Source of the DNA: Cytobacillus luteolus
Lineage (GTDB): Bacteria > Bacillota > Bacilli > Bacillales > Bacillaceae_L
Direction of reading: 5' to 3'
Length of the DNA stretch: 64,000 nucleotides
NCBI RefSeq assembly: GCF_017873715.1
Contig: NZ_JAGGKM010000003.1
Span: 62,001 to 126,000, forward strand
In this document: piece after piece, positions 53,889 to 63,453 of the stretch
Position numbering within the stretch: position 1 is the stretch's first letter
How the letters are laid out: each line of letters starts with the position of its first letter
Program-made: the position numbers and the translations under genes
The notes under the pieces: model-generated
What the model was told of the DNA's origin: nothing
The model's input: only the letters and a program-made list of their open reading frames with translations
The model's database searches: none

Positions 53889-54545
53889 ATGTTTACTGGA
53901 ATTATAGAAGAAATAGGTACTGTAAAAAACATATCGTCAACTGGTGAAGCGATTGTCATGAAGATTGGAGCTACCAAAATATTACGTGATGTAAACCTGG
54001 GTGACAGTATCTCAGTTAATGGTGTTTGTCTCACTGTGACATCTTTTGGTTCATCTGAATTTACAGTTGATATCATGCCTGAAACTGTTAGAGCTTCATC
54101 ACTTAAATCTTTACAACGTAACTCCAAAGTTAACCTGGAAAGAGCAATGAGCGCAAATGGGCGCTTTGGAGGCCACTTTGTTTCAGGCCATGTTGATGGT
54201 ATTGGTACGATCGTAAAAAAAGAACCTCAAGCGAATGCCGTTTACTATGAAATTGAAGTAGCAGATGCTCTTCGAAGGTATTTATTATTTAAAGGGTCTG
54301 TGGCTGTAGATGGTACAAGTTTAACTATCTTTGGTTTAACCGAGAAAACCTTTACGATTTCACTAATACCACATACGATGTCTGAGACTGTCTTGGGCTC
54401 TAAGGGTGTTGGAGAAATAGTTAATATTGAATGTGACATGCTAGGAAAATATTTAGAACAATTTGTACAGCGCGCAACAACACCGAATAACCATAGAAAT
54501 TCATCGATAACTTCAAGTTTCTTAGAGGAGCATGGATACAAATAA
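53889..54545 (+). CDS. ribE: Riboflavin synthase alpha chain
   Basis: 218 residues. Two lumazine-binding repeats: MFTGIIEEIGTV ... SVNGVCLTV at 1-45 and HFVSGHVDGIGTIV ... VDGTSLTI at 98-145. It makes riboflavin from two molecules of dimethylribityl-lumazine. It starts 2 bp after the ribD stop, AAAGGAG overlapping the ribD end. Same order as B. subtilis ribDG-ribE. Confidence 0.97.
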   Translation: MFTGIIEEIGTVKNISSTGEAIVMKIGATKILRDVNLGDSISVNGVCLTVTSFGSSEFTVDIMPETVRASSLKSLQRNSKVNLERAMSANGRFGGHFVSGHVDGIGTIVKKEPQANAVYYEIEVADALRRYLLFKGSVAVDGTSLTIFGLTEKTFTISLIPHTMSETVLGSKGVGEIVNIECDMLGKYLEQFVQRATTPNNHRNSSITSSFLEEHGYK

Positions 54546-54560
54546 GAGAGGATGAGCATA

Positions 54561-55754
54561 ATGTTTGATCCAATTGAGGAAGCCATATATGAATTAATGC
54601 AGGGGAATGTTGTCATCGTTTGTGATGATGAGGATCGGGAAAATGAAGGTGACTTTGTTTCGATAGTAGAAAAAACAACGCCAGAGACAATAAACTTTAT
54701 GATAAAGCACGGAAGAGGGTTGGTTTGTACACCAATTACAGAGGAATTGGCTAAAAAGTTAGACCTTAATCCAATGGTAAGTCATAATACGGACCCGCAT
54801 GGTACTGCTTTTACAGTAAGTATCGATTACAAATCGACAACAACAGGCATTAGTGCTCATGAACGCGCAACAACAATTCAACAATTAATAAACCCTAATA
54901 CAAAAGCAGTTGATTTTAAGAGACCAGGTCATATTTTTCCTCTTATCGCTAAACCAGGTGGAGTATTAAGAAGGGCAGGTCACACTGAAGCCGCGGTAGA
55001 TCTTGCACGATTATGTGGAGCAGAGCCTGCTGGAGTTATATGTGAAATCATAAATGAAGATGGATCGATGGCCAGAGTACCTGATCTTCGAAAAATTGCA
55101 GATGAATTTAATTTAAAGATGATTACGATAAAAGATTTAATCAGTTATCGTAATCGCAAAGAAAAGCTTGTAAAAAGAGAAGTTGAAATTCAAATGCCAA
55201 CAGAGTTTGGCGAATTTAAAGCAGTAGGTTATTCAAATGTTATTGATGGTAAAGAACATGTTGCCTTAGTAAAGGGAGAAGTGGACACTGAGAAACCAAT
55301 TCTAGTTAGAGTTCATTCTGAGTGTCTTACTGGAGATGTATTTGGGTCTAATCGATGTGATTGTGGGCCTCAGTTACATGCTGCATTATCTCAAATTGAA
55401 AAAGAGGGAACTGGTATTTTACTATATATGCGACAGGAAGGCCGCGGTATCGGCTTACTTAATAAGATGAAAGCATATAAGCTGCAAGAAGAAGGCTATG
55501 ATACAGTTGAAGCTAATGAGAAGCTTGGATTTGCTCCTGATTTAAGGGACTACGGTATTGGTGCACAAATCCTAAAGGACTTGGGTGTCACGAAAATGAA
55601 GCTACTTACCAATAACCCAAGAAAGATTACTGGTTTAAAAGGGTATGAGTTAGAAGTAGTGGATAGAGTCCCTTTACAAATGGAAGCTAAAGTTGAAAAT
55701 GAAAACTATCTAAAAACAAAACATTCAAAATTAGGTCATATGTTTCATTTTTAA
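54561..55754 (+). CDS. ribBA: GTP cyclohydrolase II / DHBP synthase
   Basis: 397 residues. The N-terminal DHBP synthase has [17 protein letters not shown] (acidic metal loop) and [13 protein letters not shown]. The C-terminal cyclohydrolase II has [20 protein letters not shown] (zinc Cys residues) and [14 protein letters not shown]. It makes the pyrimidine precursor and the four-carbon unit. The second ATG (54561) has proper spacing from GAGAGG, while the first at 54552 touches it. Confidence 0.97.
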   Translation: MFDPIEEAIYELMQGNVVIVCDDEDRENEGDFVSIVEKTTPETINFMIKHGRGLVCTPITEELAKKLDLNPMVSHNTDPHGTAFTVSIDYKSTTTGISAHERATTIQQLINPNTKAVDFKRPGHIFPLIAKPGGVLRRAGHTEAAVDLARLCGAEPAGVICEIINEDGSMARVPDLRKIADEFNLKMITIKDLISYRNRKEKLVKREVEIQMPTEFGEFKAVGYSNVIDGKEHVALVKGEVDTEKPILVRVHSECLTGDVFGSNRCDCGPQLHAALSQIEKEGTGILLYMRQEGRGIGLLNKMKAYKLQEEGYDTVEANEKLGFAPDLRDYGIGAQILKDLGVTKMKLLTNNPRKITGLKGYELEVVDRVPLQMEAKVENENYLKTKHSKLGHMFHF

Positions 55755-55786
55755 AAATACGGATTGGATAATTAGGAGGAAATAGA

Positions 55787-56257
55787 ATGGGAAATTTATT
55801 TGAAGGTAATTTAGTAGGTACTGGTTTAAAAGTTGGAATTGTAGTTGCTCGTTTTAATGAGTTTATTACAAGCAAATTATTAGATGGAGCACTTGATGCG
55901 TTAAAGAGGCATGGAGTTCAAGAAGCAGACATCGATGTTGCTTGGGTGCCAGGAGCGTTTGAAATTCCGTTAATAGCAAAAAAGATGGCGATGACTGATA
56001 AATATGACGCAGTTATTACATTAGGTACAGTAATTCGTGGAGCTACAACACATTATGATTACGTTTGTAATGAGGTTGCTAAGGGTGTCTCAGCTACAAT
56101 GCTTTCAACAGGAAAACCTGTAATATTCGGTGTTCTAACTACAGAAACGATTGAACAAGCGATTGAACGAGCTGGTACTAAAGCAGGGAATAAGGGATGG
56201 GAAGTGGCTGTTTCTGCTATTGAGATGGCTAATCTTTCAAGATCGATTACAAACTAA
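55787..56257 (+). CDS. ribH: Lumazine synthase
   Basis: 156 residues. [20 protein letters not shown] at the start, [18 protein letters not shown] near 50 and [20 protein letters not shown] (active-site His) near 82 define it. It condenses DHBP with the pyrimidine to dimethylribityl-lumazine. GGAGGAA precedes the ATG, 32 bp after ribBA. Confidence 0.97.
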   Translation: MGNLFEGNLVGTGLKVGIVVARFNEFITSKLLDGALDALKRHGVQEADIDVAWVPGAFEIPLIAKKMAMTDKYDAVITLGTVIRGATTHYDYVCNEVAKGVSATMLSTGKPVIFGVLTTETIEQAIERAGTKAGNKGWEVAVSAIEMANLSRSITN

Positions 56258-56444
56258 CTTTAGAAAACAGCACATTCTATGTTTAAAATCTATAGGTAAA
56301 TGGTTATAATGGGATTTTAGAAGTGTCTATGTTAATAATGACGAATGTCTATAGAAAAATACAGTAGAACATGTTAATCTATATAAAAATAAAGTCTTTG
56401 CTGAATAATGACTAATATATTCTAGAAAGTTTTTTCGATAATGA

Positions 56445-56807
<363 letters not shown>

Positions 56808-56826
56808 TTATATAAGTGAATGAAAT

Positions 56827-56863
56827 TAAAAAAGGTAAGACTCATTGAGTCTTACCTTTTTTT
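56827..56863. terminator. Bidirectional terminator between ribT and ypuF
   Basis: AAAAAAGGTAAGACTCA and AGTCTTACCTTTTTTT pair around TTG, overlapping the convergent ypuF stop. Confidence 0.92.
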
Positions 56864-57370
56864 CTTAATCTCCATTTGTCTATCTCGTTCTTCAATCACA
56901 TCACTGCGATCTCTCAGTTTATGTTTGTTTATGATGTATTCATCTGTGGGAGCATTGGTTAATCCCCATTGAAGTCCTTGTTTCTTGCAGTTTTGGATAC
57001 AATCGGTCAAGAGATTGTTATCAGTAATTGGTAAGTTAATAGAGGTGTATGGTTTCTTTAGTTTGATTTCAGAGAGCCGTTCTTCCAGAAGAGTAATCAG
57101 TTTTTGATAATCTATACCAAGTTTTAAAATCATTTTCTCTTCGGTTTTAATGATGGATAATGAATTTTTGATCATACGATAGGCTCCGGAAAAGTTTTCT
57201 CGACGTTGGTGATATAAACCAACTGCCAACTGGATTAACCCAACCCAATATTGCTTGCGTTCAGGTGGAGCATCCTCTTTCCAATACTCCTCTAAAACCT
57301 CATGACACTCAAAATAGTCTCGGTCTCCATGGAAATGAAAGAGAAATTGACGATATGCTTCTGGGTACAT
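56852..57370 (-). CDS. ypuF: DUF309 protein, YpuF-like
   Basis: 172 residues. FLFHFHGDRDYFECHEVLEEYWKE (split over about 8-31) is the DUF309 signature with its conserved His and Glu residues; later LIQLAVGLYHQRRENFSGA and a basic tail ending KKKR. Function unknown. It is convergent with ribT, as expected for B. subtilis ypuF. GGAGAGA precedes the ATG. Confidence 0.88.
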   Translation of the reverse strand: MYPEAYRQFLFHFHGDRDYFECHEVLEEYWKEDAPPERKQYWVGLIQLAVGLYHQRRENFSGAYRMIKNSLSIIKTEEKMILKLGIDYQKLITLLEERLSEIKLKKPYTSINLPITDNNLLTDCIQNCKKQGLQWGLTNAPTDEYIINKHKLRDRSDVIEERDRQMEIKKKR

Positions 57371-57460
57371 TGAATCTCTCCTTTTTATTATGTAACTTCA
57401 TTTTATCATAATTTTGTAACAAACCGTTTGTACAGACTATCCTTTACTATAATTTAAAAC

Positions 57461-57490
57461 AAAAAGTGCCCACTAGTCGTTGTGGGCACT
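57461..57490 (-). terminator. Terminator of the YjcZ peptide gene
   Basis: AGTGCCCAC and GTGGGCACT pair perfectly, with a T run on the minus strand just beyond the small gene. Confidence 0.85.
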
Positions 57491-57514
57491 TGCTATTTTT
57501 AATTTAATCTCGGT

Positions 57515-57607
57515 TTAGTACCAAGAAGCACCTACAATAATTAATAAAATGAATAATACTACAATTAACGCGAAACCGCCGCCAAATTTATATCCAGTGT
57601 CTCCCAT
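57515..57607 (-). CDS. YjcZ-family sporulation peptide
   Basis: 30 residues: MGDTGYKFGGGFALIVVLFI then a second hydrophobic half ending GASWY. The Gly-rich start before a hydrophobic run ending in aromatic residues is the YjcZ/YqfX-type spore coat or sporulation peptide pattern. GGAGG precedes the ATG. A matching terminator and a sigma-K-like -10 support expression in the mother cell. Confidence 0.9.
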   Translation of the reverse strand: MGDTGYKFGGGFALIVVLFILLIIVGASWY

Positions 57608-57645
57608 GTTGAAATCCTCCTTTAAAAACTTTTGTATTACAGTGT

Positions 57646-57654
57646 TATATTATG
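57646..57654 (-). promoter_or_regulatory. Candidate sigma-K -10 element of the YjcZ peptide gene
   Basis: On the minus strand CATAATATA fits CATANNNTA, with ACAC about 16 nt upstream of it. Confidence 0.45.
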
Positions 57655-57738
57655 TACCTAGTAGCTAGGTGTGTGGGCGAGTGTCCCGGTACAAAAGAAA
57701 AATCTAGATCCTTCTCTGTGAAAGCCAAAAAAATACTA

Positions 57739-57767
57739 TTGGACAAGCTATTAATATGTTCTATACT
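57739..57767 (+). promoter_or_regulatory. Sigma-A promoter of scpAB
   Basis: TTGGAC (57739-57744), 17 bp, TATACT (57762-57767), about 60 nt before the scpA GTG start. Confidence 0.7.
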
Positions 57768-57825
57768 TAGAAAGTATAGTGTATTTTTATTTATCATTAC
57801 GTTTATTAGTTTGGTGGGGTTATGT

Positions 57826-58575
57826 GTGCAATACAGTGTAAAAATAGATGCTTTTGAAGGGCCATTGGACCTTTTATTACACTTAATAAATCGATTAGAG
57901 ATTGATATTTACGATATACCTGTAGCGAAAATTACTGAACAATATATGTATTACATACAGGCTATGCAAGAACTAAAGCTCGATGTAGCAAGTGAATATT
58001 TAGTAATGGCAGCTACTCTTCTTGCGTTAAAAAGCAAGATGCTTTTGCCAAAAACTGAAGAAGAGTTAATAGATGATGATCTTGAATTACAATTAGAGGA
58101 AGACCCAAGAGAAGAACTTATGAGGCGACTTATCGAATATCGTAAATACAAGGAAGCTGCCAATGACCTTAAAGTGTTAGAGGAAGAGAGAGGTCAGGTA
58201 TTTACTAAAGCCCCAAGTGATTTAAGTGAATTTACGGTCGAAGTAAAAGTGGAAAGTCACCCTCTAGATGTTAGCTTGTACGATATGCTAGGTGCTTATC
58301 AAAAACTGTTACGAAGAAAGAAACTTCAAAAACCACTCCACACTAAGATTGCCCGCCAGGATATTTCGATTGAAAGAAGAATGGACGAGATACTAGAGGA
58401 GTTAAGAGGAATTTCGGGTAGGATTAGCTTTAATGATCTGTTCCCTTATCATGACAAAGTCCATACAGTGGTAACATTTTTGGCGATTCTTGAACTTATG
58501 AAAAAAGATGTAATAAAGATTGAACAAGAAAATAACTTTGCAGATATTATGATCTCAGGTAAGGAAGGAAGATGA
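57826..58575 (+). CDS. scpA: Segregation and condensation protein A
   Basis: 249 residues, the kleisin of the Smc-ScpAB complex. The GTG at 57826 is preceded by GGTGGGG and leads into [20 protein letters not shown], the normal N terminus. The 58 codons upstream in the same frame encode nothing like ScpA and include the promoter, so they are rejected. [19 protein letters not shown] and a charged middle ([19 protein letters not shown]) follow, ending in the Smc-binding winged-helix. Confidence 0.95.
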   Translation: MQYSVKIDAFEGPLDLLLHLINRLEIDIYDIPVAKITEQYMYYIQAMQELKLDVASEYLVMAATLLALKSKMLLPKTEEELIDDDLELQLEEDPREELMRRLIEYRKYKEAANDLKVLEEERGQVFTKAPSDLSEFTVEVKVESHPLDVSLYDMLGAYQKLLRRKKLQKPLHTKIARQDISIERRMDEILEELRGISGRISFNDLFPYHDKVHTVVTFLAILELMKKDVIKIEQENNFADIMISGKEGR

Positions 58576-59171
58576 TTGCTGGTATGGTTGTTCAGTGGAA
58601 AGCGATCGTTGAAGGTTTATTGTTTGCTGCGGGCGATGAAGGTCTTACTCTAAAGCAACTTGCAACAGTAATTGACGTTGAAGAGTCAATTATTCAGGAT
58701 ATTGTTAGTGAATTAAAGCTAGATTATGAAAATACAGACAGAGGAATTTGCTTAGTTGAAGTAGCTAATACATTTCAATTAACAACTAAAAAAGAGCATG
58801 CTGTTTACTTAAAAAAACTTGTAGAATCTCCTACCTCTACTACACTTTCACAGGCAGCCCTTGAGACGCTGGCTATAATCGCCTATCGTCAACCAATCAC
58901 AAGAGCAGAAATTGAAGAAATTCGGGGAGTTAAGACAGAACGTCCTCTGCATACACTTACAGCCAAAGCGTTAGTAAAAGAGGTTGGACGTGCAGAAGGA
59001 ACTGGTAGAGCGATCCTTTATGGTACAACTAAAGAATTTCTTGAGTATTTTGGATTAAAAACGATTCAAGAATTACCTCCATTGCCTGATAAAGTGGAAG
59101 AAGATTCTGGTCAGGATGAAGCAGATTTGTTTTTTGGGAAATTTCAAGATACACTAGAAGGCATTAATTAG
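58572..59171 (+). CDS. scpB: Segregation and condensation protein B
   Basis: 199 residues. Two winged-helix domains: [20 protein letters not shown] at the start and [29 protein letters not shown] (split over about 96-124) in the second. It forms a dimer that binds ScpA in the chromosome-condensing complex. It overlaps scpA by 4 bp and has AAGGA about 7 nt before its ATG, so the two are coupled. Confidence 0.97.
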   Translation: MIAGMVVQWKAIVEGLLFAAGDEGLTLKQLATVIDVEESIIQDIVSELKLDYENTDRGICLVEVANTFQLTTKKEHAVYLKKLVESPTSTTLSQAALETLAIIAYRQPITRAEIEEIRGVKTERPLHTLTAKALVKEVGRAEGTGRAILYGTTKEFLEYFGLKTIQELPPLPDKVEEDSGQDEADLFFGKFQDTLEGIN

Positions 59172-59268
59172 TATAACAAGAATTTTATGGATATGTTAAG
59201 ATAGACTTAGGTGAGGAAAATTCTCATTGAAGTAGATCAGATAAACTTAGGCTACTAGAGGTGGAAGA

Positions 59269-59688
59269 ATGTTAATCAAACAATGCAAAGGATACGAGTT
59301 AGAGAAGGCACAATCCAATACATCTGAAGATTTTTTTAATCGCTCAGAAGTAACGTTTTCTGTAAATGGGGAAGAACGAACATTTCACTTATTGTATATT
59401 CGTTATTTTGATGAAGTTTTTTCACAGTTTACTCCCTATGAAAGTGACCCAGTCTTTACTGTTGGTTCCACAAATATCGAATTTAAAGACATTGTTGGAT
59501 TGGTATGTTTATTAAAAAATCCTGGTTTTCAAAATCGAAAAAGAGTCTATATTAATACTCAAAAAGAGTTTGAAGAATATTTTAAAGATATCGAGTTTGA
59601 TAAACTACCAGAAATTTTTGAGAGTATCATGAGATCAGGAAGTTATGAATTGAAGTCTCCATTAAGTTTTATTGTACAAACCCAGTAA
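59269..59688 (+). CDS. Hypothetical protein between scpB and ypuI
   Basis: 139 residues, unrecognised. It is acidic, with beta-strand-like stretches (SEVTFSVNGEERTFHLLYIR near 27-46; FTVGSTNIEFKDIVGLVCLL near 63-82) and a helical FEEYFKDIEFDKLPEIFESI. No signal peptide, membrane segment or metal motif. AGGTGG precedes the ATG. The gap to ypuI is short, so it may share its transcript. Not present in B. subtilis as remembered. Confidence 0.7.
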   Translation: MLIKQCKGYELEKAQSNTSEDFFNRSEVTFSVNGEERTFHLLYIRYFDEVFSQFTPYESDPVFTVGSTNIEFKDIVGLVCLLKNPGFQNRKRVYINTQKEFEEYFKDIEFDKLPEIFESIMRSGSYELKSPLSFIVQTQ

Positions 59689-59733
59689 TCAAGAAAAGTT
59701 GTAAATAACCAATTAGGTGATGGGGGAGATTAG

Positions 59734-60222
59734 ATGGGAAATTCAATGGTTAAGACTCAGACTGAGCAGGTAAAAGAATTTTTAAAATCGACTGTTACGA
59801 TCGTTAATAATTATTTAAATGAAACGACTCTTCCTTCATTGCAGGCAGAAACAGATGGAGATGAAGAGTATTATAGAACCTTATTATCTACAGTTAGAAG
59901 ATTATCAGTTTACTGTGAAGAAGGACTTGATGCTTGTAATGTAGTGTTATCTACTGAGCCTTTTAGAAAAGGTGCGGCAGAACAGACACTTTATAAAATT
60001 TACCACCAATGTATAGAGGAGTTTTTTGCTCCTAAGTCTGATATTTGGTATGAAGATAGCCGGGCAGCATATACAGGTAAAAACGCGATTACCTATAGAA
60101 AGCCAATGCCGGCATCAATCCAGAGTTTAATTGCTTCCTTAGAAGGCGGGTTCCAAACGACAAGAGAAGAATTGGAATTTTATGAAACAGACTATCGTAC
60201 TAAAATGTTACAATCAAAATAA
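59734..60222 (+). CDS. ypuI: YpuI-like protein (DUF3907)
   Basis: 162 residues. VKEFLKSTVTIVNNYLNETT at the start and IWYEDSRAAYTGKNAITYRK near 104-123 define the DUF3907/YpuI family; LTSLEGGFQTTREELEFYETDYRTKML-type helix ends it. Function unknown. GGGGGAGA precedes the ATG. Following scpB-ypuI order agrees with B. subtilis. Confidence 0.9.
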   Translation: MGNSMVKTQTEQVKEFLKSTVTIVNNYLNETTLPSLQAETDGDEEYYRTLLSTVRRLSVYCEEGLDACNVVLSTEPFRKGAAEQTLYKIYHQCIEEFFAPKSDIWYEDSRAAYTGKNAITYRKPMPASIQSLIASLEGGFQTTREELEFYETDYRTKMLQSK

Positions 60223-60223
60223 C

Positions 60224-60270
60224 TAAAAAGAACGGAGAAAGTATCTACAATACTTTTTCCGTTCTTTTTT
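60224..60270. terminator. Bidirectional terminator between ypuI and the DUF2935 gene
   Basis: AAAAAGAACGGA ... AAAGTAT / ATACTTT ... CCGTTCTTTTTTT make a long stem with small internal mismatches and A/T runs. Confidence 0.85.
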
Positions 60271-60273
60271 TAA

Positions 60274-61086
60274 TTAGGACTTAGTTCGGGGTTGAGTAGG
60301 GTCACAATCTGGAGGGCTCACTTCTCTTGTTGTTTCTGCAAGCTTGTGAAGATAATAACACTCTTCACGTGCCATATGGTCTGCCATTAAAGGCTCAAGA
60401 ATTCCAAGTGATTCCTTAGTAAGTTCCATCTCTTCAAGTTCTCTTAAGAAGCTTTTAAATAACTTCATTTCTAGTTCAACTTGATTATTGAATCGTGATA
60501 GCGCAGGAAATTGAAACTGTTGTGTACGTAAATATCCTACCAGTTCAACTGCCTTCAAGTAAAAACTCTCCCATTTCTTAGTAAACTCATGACCCTTTTC
60601 ACGCAGTTCCTTTTCTACCCTATCCAAATTATCATGTATGGCACCAGCATGACCTGCAGCATCAAGCAGCCATAGTAAATGATGGTGTAGAGGGTGAGAA
60701 GGTGGTACCTGCTTCCCTTCGTCTAGAAACTTTACCACCCTTAACCACTCATCCAGCTCGTTAACCATATGATTAATGAATGTTGGTGGCAACATAATTT
60801 TAATTTTACCCACGAGGTGAGCCTCAAGTAGGTCCAATTTATATACTCGAAACTGTTCGCTATTCATTTTAGCTTCTTTAATCGTCTGATAAAGTTCATT
60901 ACCACCTAGTGGTTGCCTTGCTTTTGCTAGGAGACTATCAAATTTCTCCTTGAAATGTTTAGCTATTTCAATTCGCTTCGTTTCACTTGGTGCTAACGAA
61001 TCATGAATGAATCGACTATGATCCCCTAATATCTGCAGCCAAAACCTTAATTCGAAAAGAGACTCTTCTCGATAAGCTTGATTCAT
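60274..61086 (-). CDS. DUF2935 domain protein
   Basis: 270 residues. All-helical, with two repeats: SLFELRFWLQILGDHSRFIHD (about 9-29) and MADHMAREECYYLHKLAE near the end. The repeated His and Glu residues suggest a ferritin-like or metal-binding fold. Family role unknown. The ATG (61086) follows AAGGAGG by about 6 nt. The longer frame from 61194 is not used. It is divergent from a superoxide dismutase, a possible link to metal or oxidative stress. Confidence 0.85.
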   Translation of the reverse strand: MNQAYREESLFELRFWLQILGDHSRFIHDSLAPSETKRIEIAKHFKEKFDSLLAKARQPLGGNELYQTIKEAKMNSEQFRVYKLDLLEAHLVGKIKIMLPPTFINHMVNELDEWLRVVKFLDEGKQVPPSHPLHHHLLWLLDAAGHAGAIHDNLDRVEKELREKGHEFTKKWESFYLKAVELVGYLRTQQFQFPALSRFNNQVELEMKLFKSFLRELEEMELTKESLGILEPLMADHMAREECYYLHKLAETTREVSPPDCDPTQPRTKS

Positions 61087-61247
61087 CATAAACCTCCTTA
61101 TGTATGGGTCATATAAAGATATATATGATTTATTCATATGAAGGATGTTCTTTCGACTTAAAATTCCAGAAGTTATTGAACTTTTTATCTTCACCTTACC
61201 AGGGCGTTTGCATATGATAATGTCGATTATGTGTAAGGAGGAACAAG

Positions 61248-62153
61248 ATGACTGAAACCATTTATTTTAATTATGTTCAAGAGGTTATTCACTGGGGGAA
61301 AGGTATCCTTGAGTTTATTGAGGATCAGCGTGGAGAAGAAAACAACTATGAAGAAATCAGAGAAAAGCTTAAAGGACTACTTAGTGAATTAGAAATTATT
61401 GATGTAAGCAACCACCTTTCAAAGGAGTTTATCGAAAGTCTTCAAACTGAAGTAGATAAGTTGTTTTTAGAATTAAATGGATCCACTGATCCTTCTATTA
61501 CGAATGAAGAACGGCAATCATCAGGTAGGGTTGAAATTGGAGGCCATAGACTACCACCTTTACCTTATGAATATAATGCTTTAGAGCCTTATATTGCTGA
61601 AGAAATCATGAAGTTACACCATCAAAAGCATCATCAAAGCTATGTGGATGGCTTAAATAAGGCAGAAAAAATGATGGCGAACGCAAGAAAAACGGGTGAT
61701 TTTGATTTAATTAAACATTGGGAAAGAGAAGCTGCCTTCCATGGTTCGGGGCACTATCTTCACACTATTTTCTGGAATATTATGAAACCAGACGGTGGAG
61801 GACAACCAAGTGGTTCATTATTAAGGCAGATCAACATGGATTTTGGTAGTTTTGCAAACTTTAAGAAGCATTTTACAGAAGCTGCTAATAAGGTAGAGGG
61901 TGTTGGTTGGGCAATTTTAGTATGGGCACCACGCGCACATCGCTTGGAAATACTGCAATCTGAAAGGCATCAACTAATGACTCAATGGGATACAATTCCT
62001 TTATTAGTGCTAGATGTCTGGGAACATGCCTACTATTTACAATATAAGAATAATCGAAAAGAATATGTAGATAACTGGTGGAACGTTGTTAATTGGAACG
62101 AGGTAGAAAAACGCTTTAATGCAGCCTCTAACCTACGTTGGCAACCGTATTAA
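61248..62153 (+). CDS. Superoxide dismutase, Fe/Mn type, with N-terminal extension
   Basis: 301 residues. The SOD domain covers about residues 105-300: HHQKHHQSYVDGL and AAFHGSGHYLHTIFW carry two His ligands. DVWEHAYYLQYKNNRKEYVD (about 265-284) gives Asp and His of the metal site. The first 100 residues are an acidic, helical extension (GILEFIEDQRGEENNYEEIR) absent from ordinary SodA, like the B. subtilis SodF group. Metal specificity cannot be told. AAGGAGGAA precedes the ATG. Confidence 0.92.
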   Translation: MTETIYFNYVQEVIHWGKGILEFIEDQRGEENNYEEIREKLKGLLSELEIIDVSNHLSKEFIESLQTEVDKLFLELNGSTDPSITNEERQSSGRVEIGGHRLPPLPYEYNALEPYIAEEIMKLHHQKHHQSYVDGLNKAEKMMANARKTGDFDLIKHWEREAAFHGSGHYLHTIFWNIMKPDGGGQPSGSLLRQINMDFGSFANFKKHFTEAANKVEGVGWAILVWAPRAHRLEILQSERHQLMTQWDTIPLLVLDVWEHAYYLQYKNNRKEYVDNWWNVVNWNEVEKRFNAASNLRWQPY

Positions 62154-62160
62154 TTAACCG

Positions 62161-62215
62161 AGCTACTTGGTAGACAATAATTTATTTTAAATAATTGTCA
62201 CTGAGTGGCTTTTTT
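62161..62215 (+). terminator. Terminator of the superoxide dismutase gene
   Basis: AGCTACT pairs with AGTGGCT and GACAAT with ATTGTC as a two-part stem, followed by TTTTTT. Confidence 0.75.
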
Positions 62216-62244
62216 ATTTGCTCTTGAAATCTATTTTTTGATTC

Positions 62245-62270
62245 ATATTACACTATATCCTGCATAAACT
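62245..62270 (+). promoter_or_regulatory. Candidate sigma-E promoter of dacB
   Basis: ATATT (62245-62249), 13 bp, CATAAACT (62263-62270) fit the sigma-E -35 and -10, 31 nt before dacB. In B. subtilis dacB is sigma-E-dependent. Confidence 0.6.
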
Positions 62271-62301
62271 TGTACAAACAATACTAGAGGACGGGGATAA
62301 A

Positions 62302-63453
62302 ATGACACTACCTACAAGGAGCTTAATCATGGTAACAATCATTATGATTATGTTATCATTTTTGCCCCAAAAGATGAGTGCGTTTGGTGATGTTAGTGCC
62401 AGAAGTGCAATCCTTATAGAACAAGAGTCTGGAAGGATACTATACTCAAAAGATATTCATACTGAACGTAGAATCGCAAGTATAACTAAAATTATGACTG
62501 CTATTTTGGCTGTTGAATCAGGAAAGATGAAGGAAATTGTTAAGGTTAGTGATAGTGCAGTTCGTACCGAGGGTTCATCTTTATATTTACAACCAAACGA
62601 AAAAATTAAACTAGAAAACTTAGTATATGGACTGATGTTAAGGTCAGGAAATGACGCTGCAGTAGCCATTGCTGAACATATCGGAGGAAGCTTAGAGGGC
62701 TTCGCTTTTCTAATGAATCAAAAGGCCGCTGAAATCGGTATGCTTAATACTGAATTTGCAAATCCCCATGGACTTGACGATCACGAGAATCATTATTCAA
62801 CAGCTTATGATATGGCATTACTTACTAGATATGCGATGAATAGTGAAGAATTCAAGAGAATATTTGGAACAAAAGTGTATCGTGCACCTAATCCTAATGA
62901 AAAATGGGACAGGATATGGAAAAACAAAAATAAATTACTAACAGGGCTTTATTCATATAGTACTGGTGGGAAAACCGGTTATACAAAGTTAGCCAACAGA
63001 ACACTAGTCTCGACAGCTTCAAAAGATGGACTAGATTTAATTGCTGTAACGATTGATGCTTCAGACGACTGGAATGATCATATCCATTTGTTCAATACAG
63101 GGTTTAAAAACTACCAATTAGTAAAACTAGTTAAAAATGGTCATATAAAGAGCATAAATGATCCTTTTTATAAAGATAAAGTAAAAGTAAATAGGGATTT
63201 CTCTTACCCATTAACACTTTCAGAAAAAAGGCAAGTTAAGCTTTCTCTCACTCTAATTGATTCAAAGAAAAAGGGGTGGGAGGATGGAAATGAGGTTCCT
63301 AGTATTGTAGGTAAAATGATTATAAAAATGGGTAATGAGCACATTGGTGAGTTACCATTGTATTTCGAAAAAGAAGTGGAAAATGAGAAGTCGTTTTGGT
63401 CAACTATTAAAAATCTATTCTTAATTATGTTAGGTGTCGAAAATTATGGTTAA
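62302..63453 (+). CDS. dacB: D-alanyl-D-alanine carboxypeptidase DacB
   Basis: 383 residues. A signal peptide (about 1-27, LIMVTIIMIMLSFLPQKMSA) precedes a PBP5*-type domain: SITK in IASITKIMTA (about residue 58-61), SGN in LRSGNDAAVA and KTG in STGGKTGYTKLAN. It cuts the terminal D-Ala during spore cortex formation in the mother cell. GAGGACGGGG precedes the ATG. spmA overlaps its end by 8 bp, so dacB-spmA form one operon. Confidence 0.95.
   Translation: MTLPTRSLIMVTIIMIMLSFLPQKMSAFGDVSARSAILIEQESGRILYSKDIHTERRIASITKIMTAILAVESGKMKEIVKVSDSAVRTEGSSLYLQPNEKIKLENLVYGLMLRSGNDAAVAIAEHIGGSLEGFAFLMNQKAAEIGMLNTEFANPHGLDDHENHYSTAYDMALLTRYAMNSEEFKRIFGTKVYRAPNPNEKWDRIWKNKNKLLTGLYSYSTGGKTGYTKLANRTLVSTASKDGLDLIAVTIDASDDWNDHIHLFNTGFKNYQLVKLVKNGHIKSINDPFYKDKVKVNRDFSYPLTLSEKRQVKLSLTLIDSKKKGWEDGNEVPSIVGKMIIKMGNEHIGELPLYFEKEVENEKSFWSTIKNLFLIMLGVENYG

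Noticed and set aside
57652-57825. 58-codon N-terminal extension of ScpA
   Set aside because: It contains the sigma-A promoter and encodes residues unlike any ScpA, while the GTG at 57826 with GGTGGGG gives the standard start.
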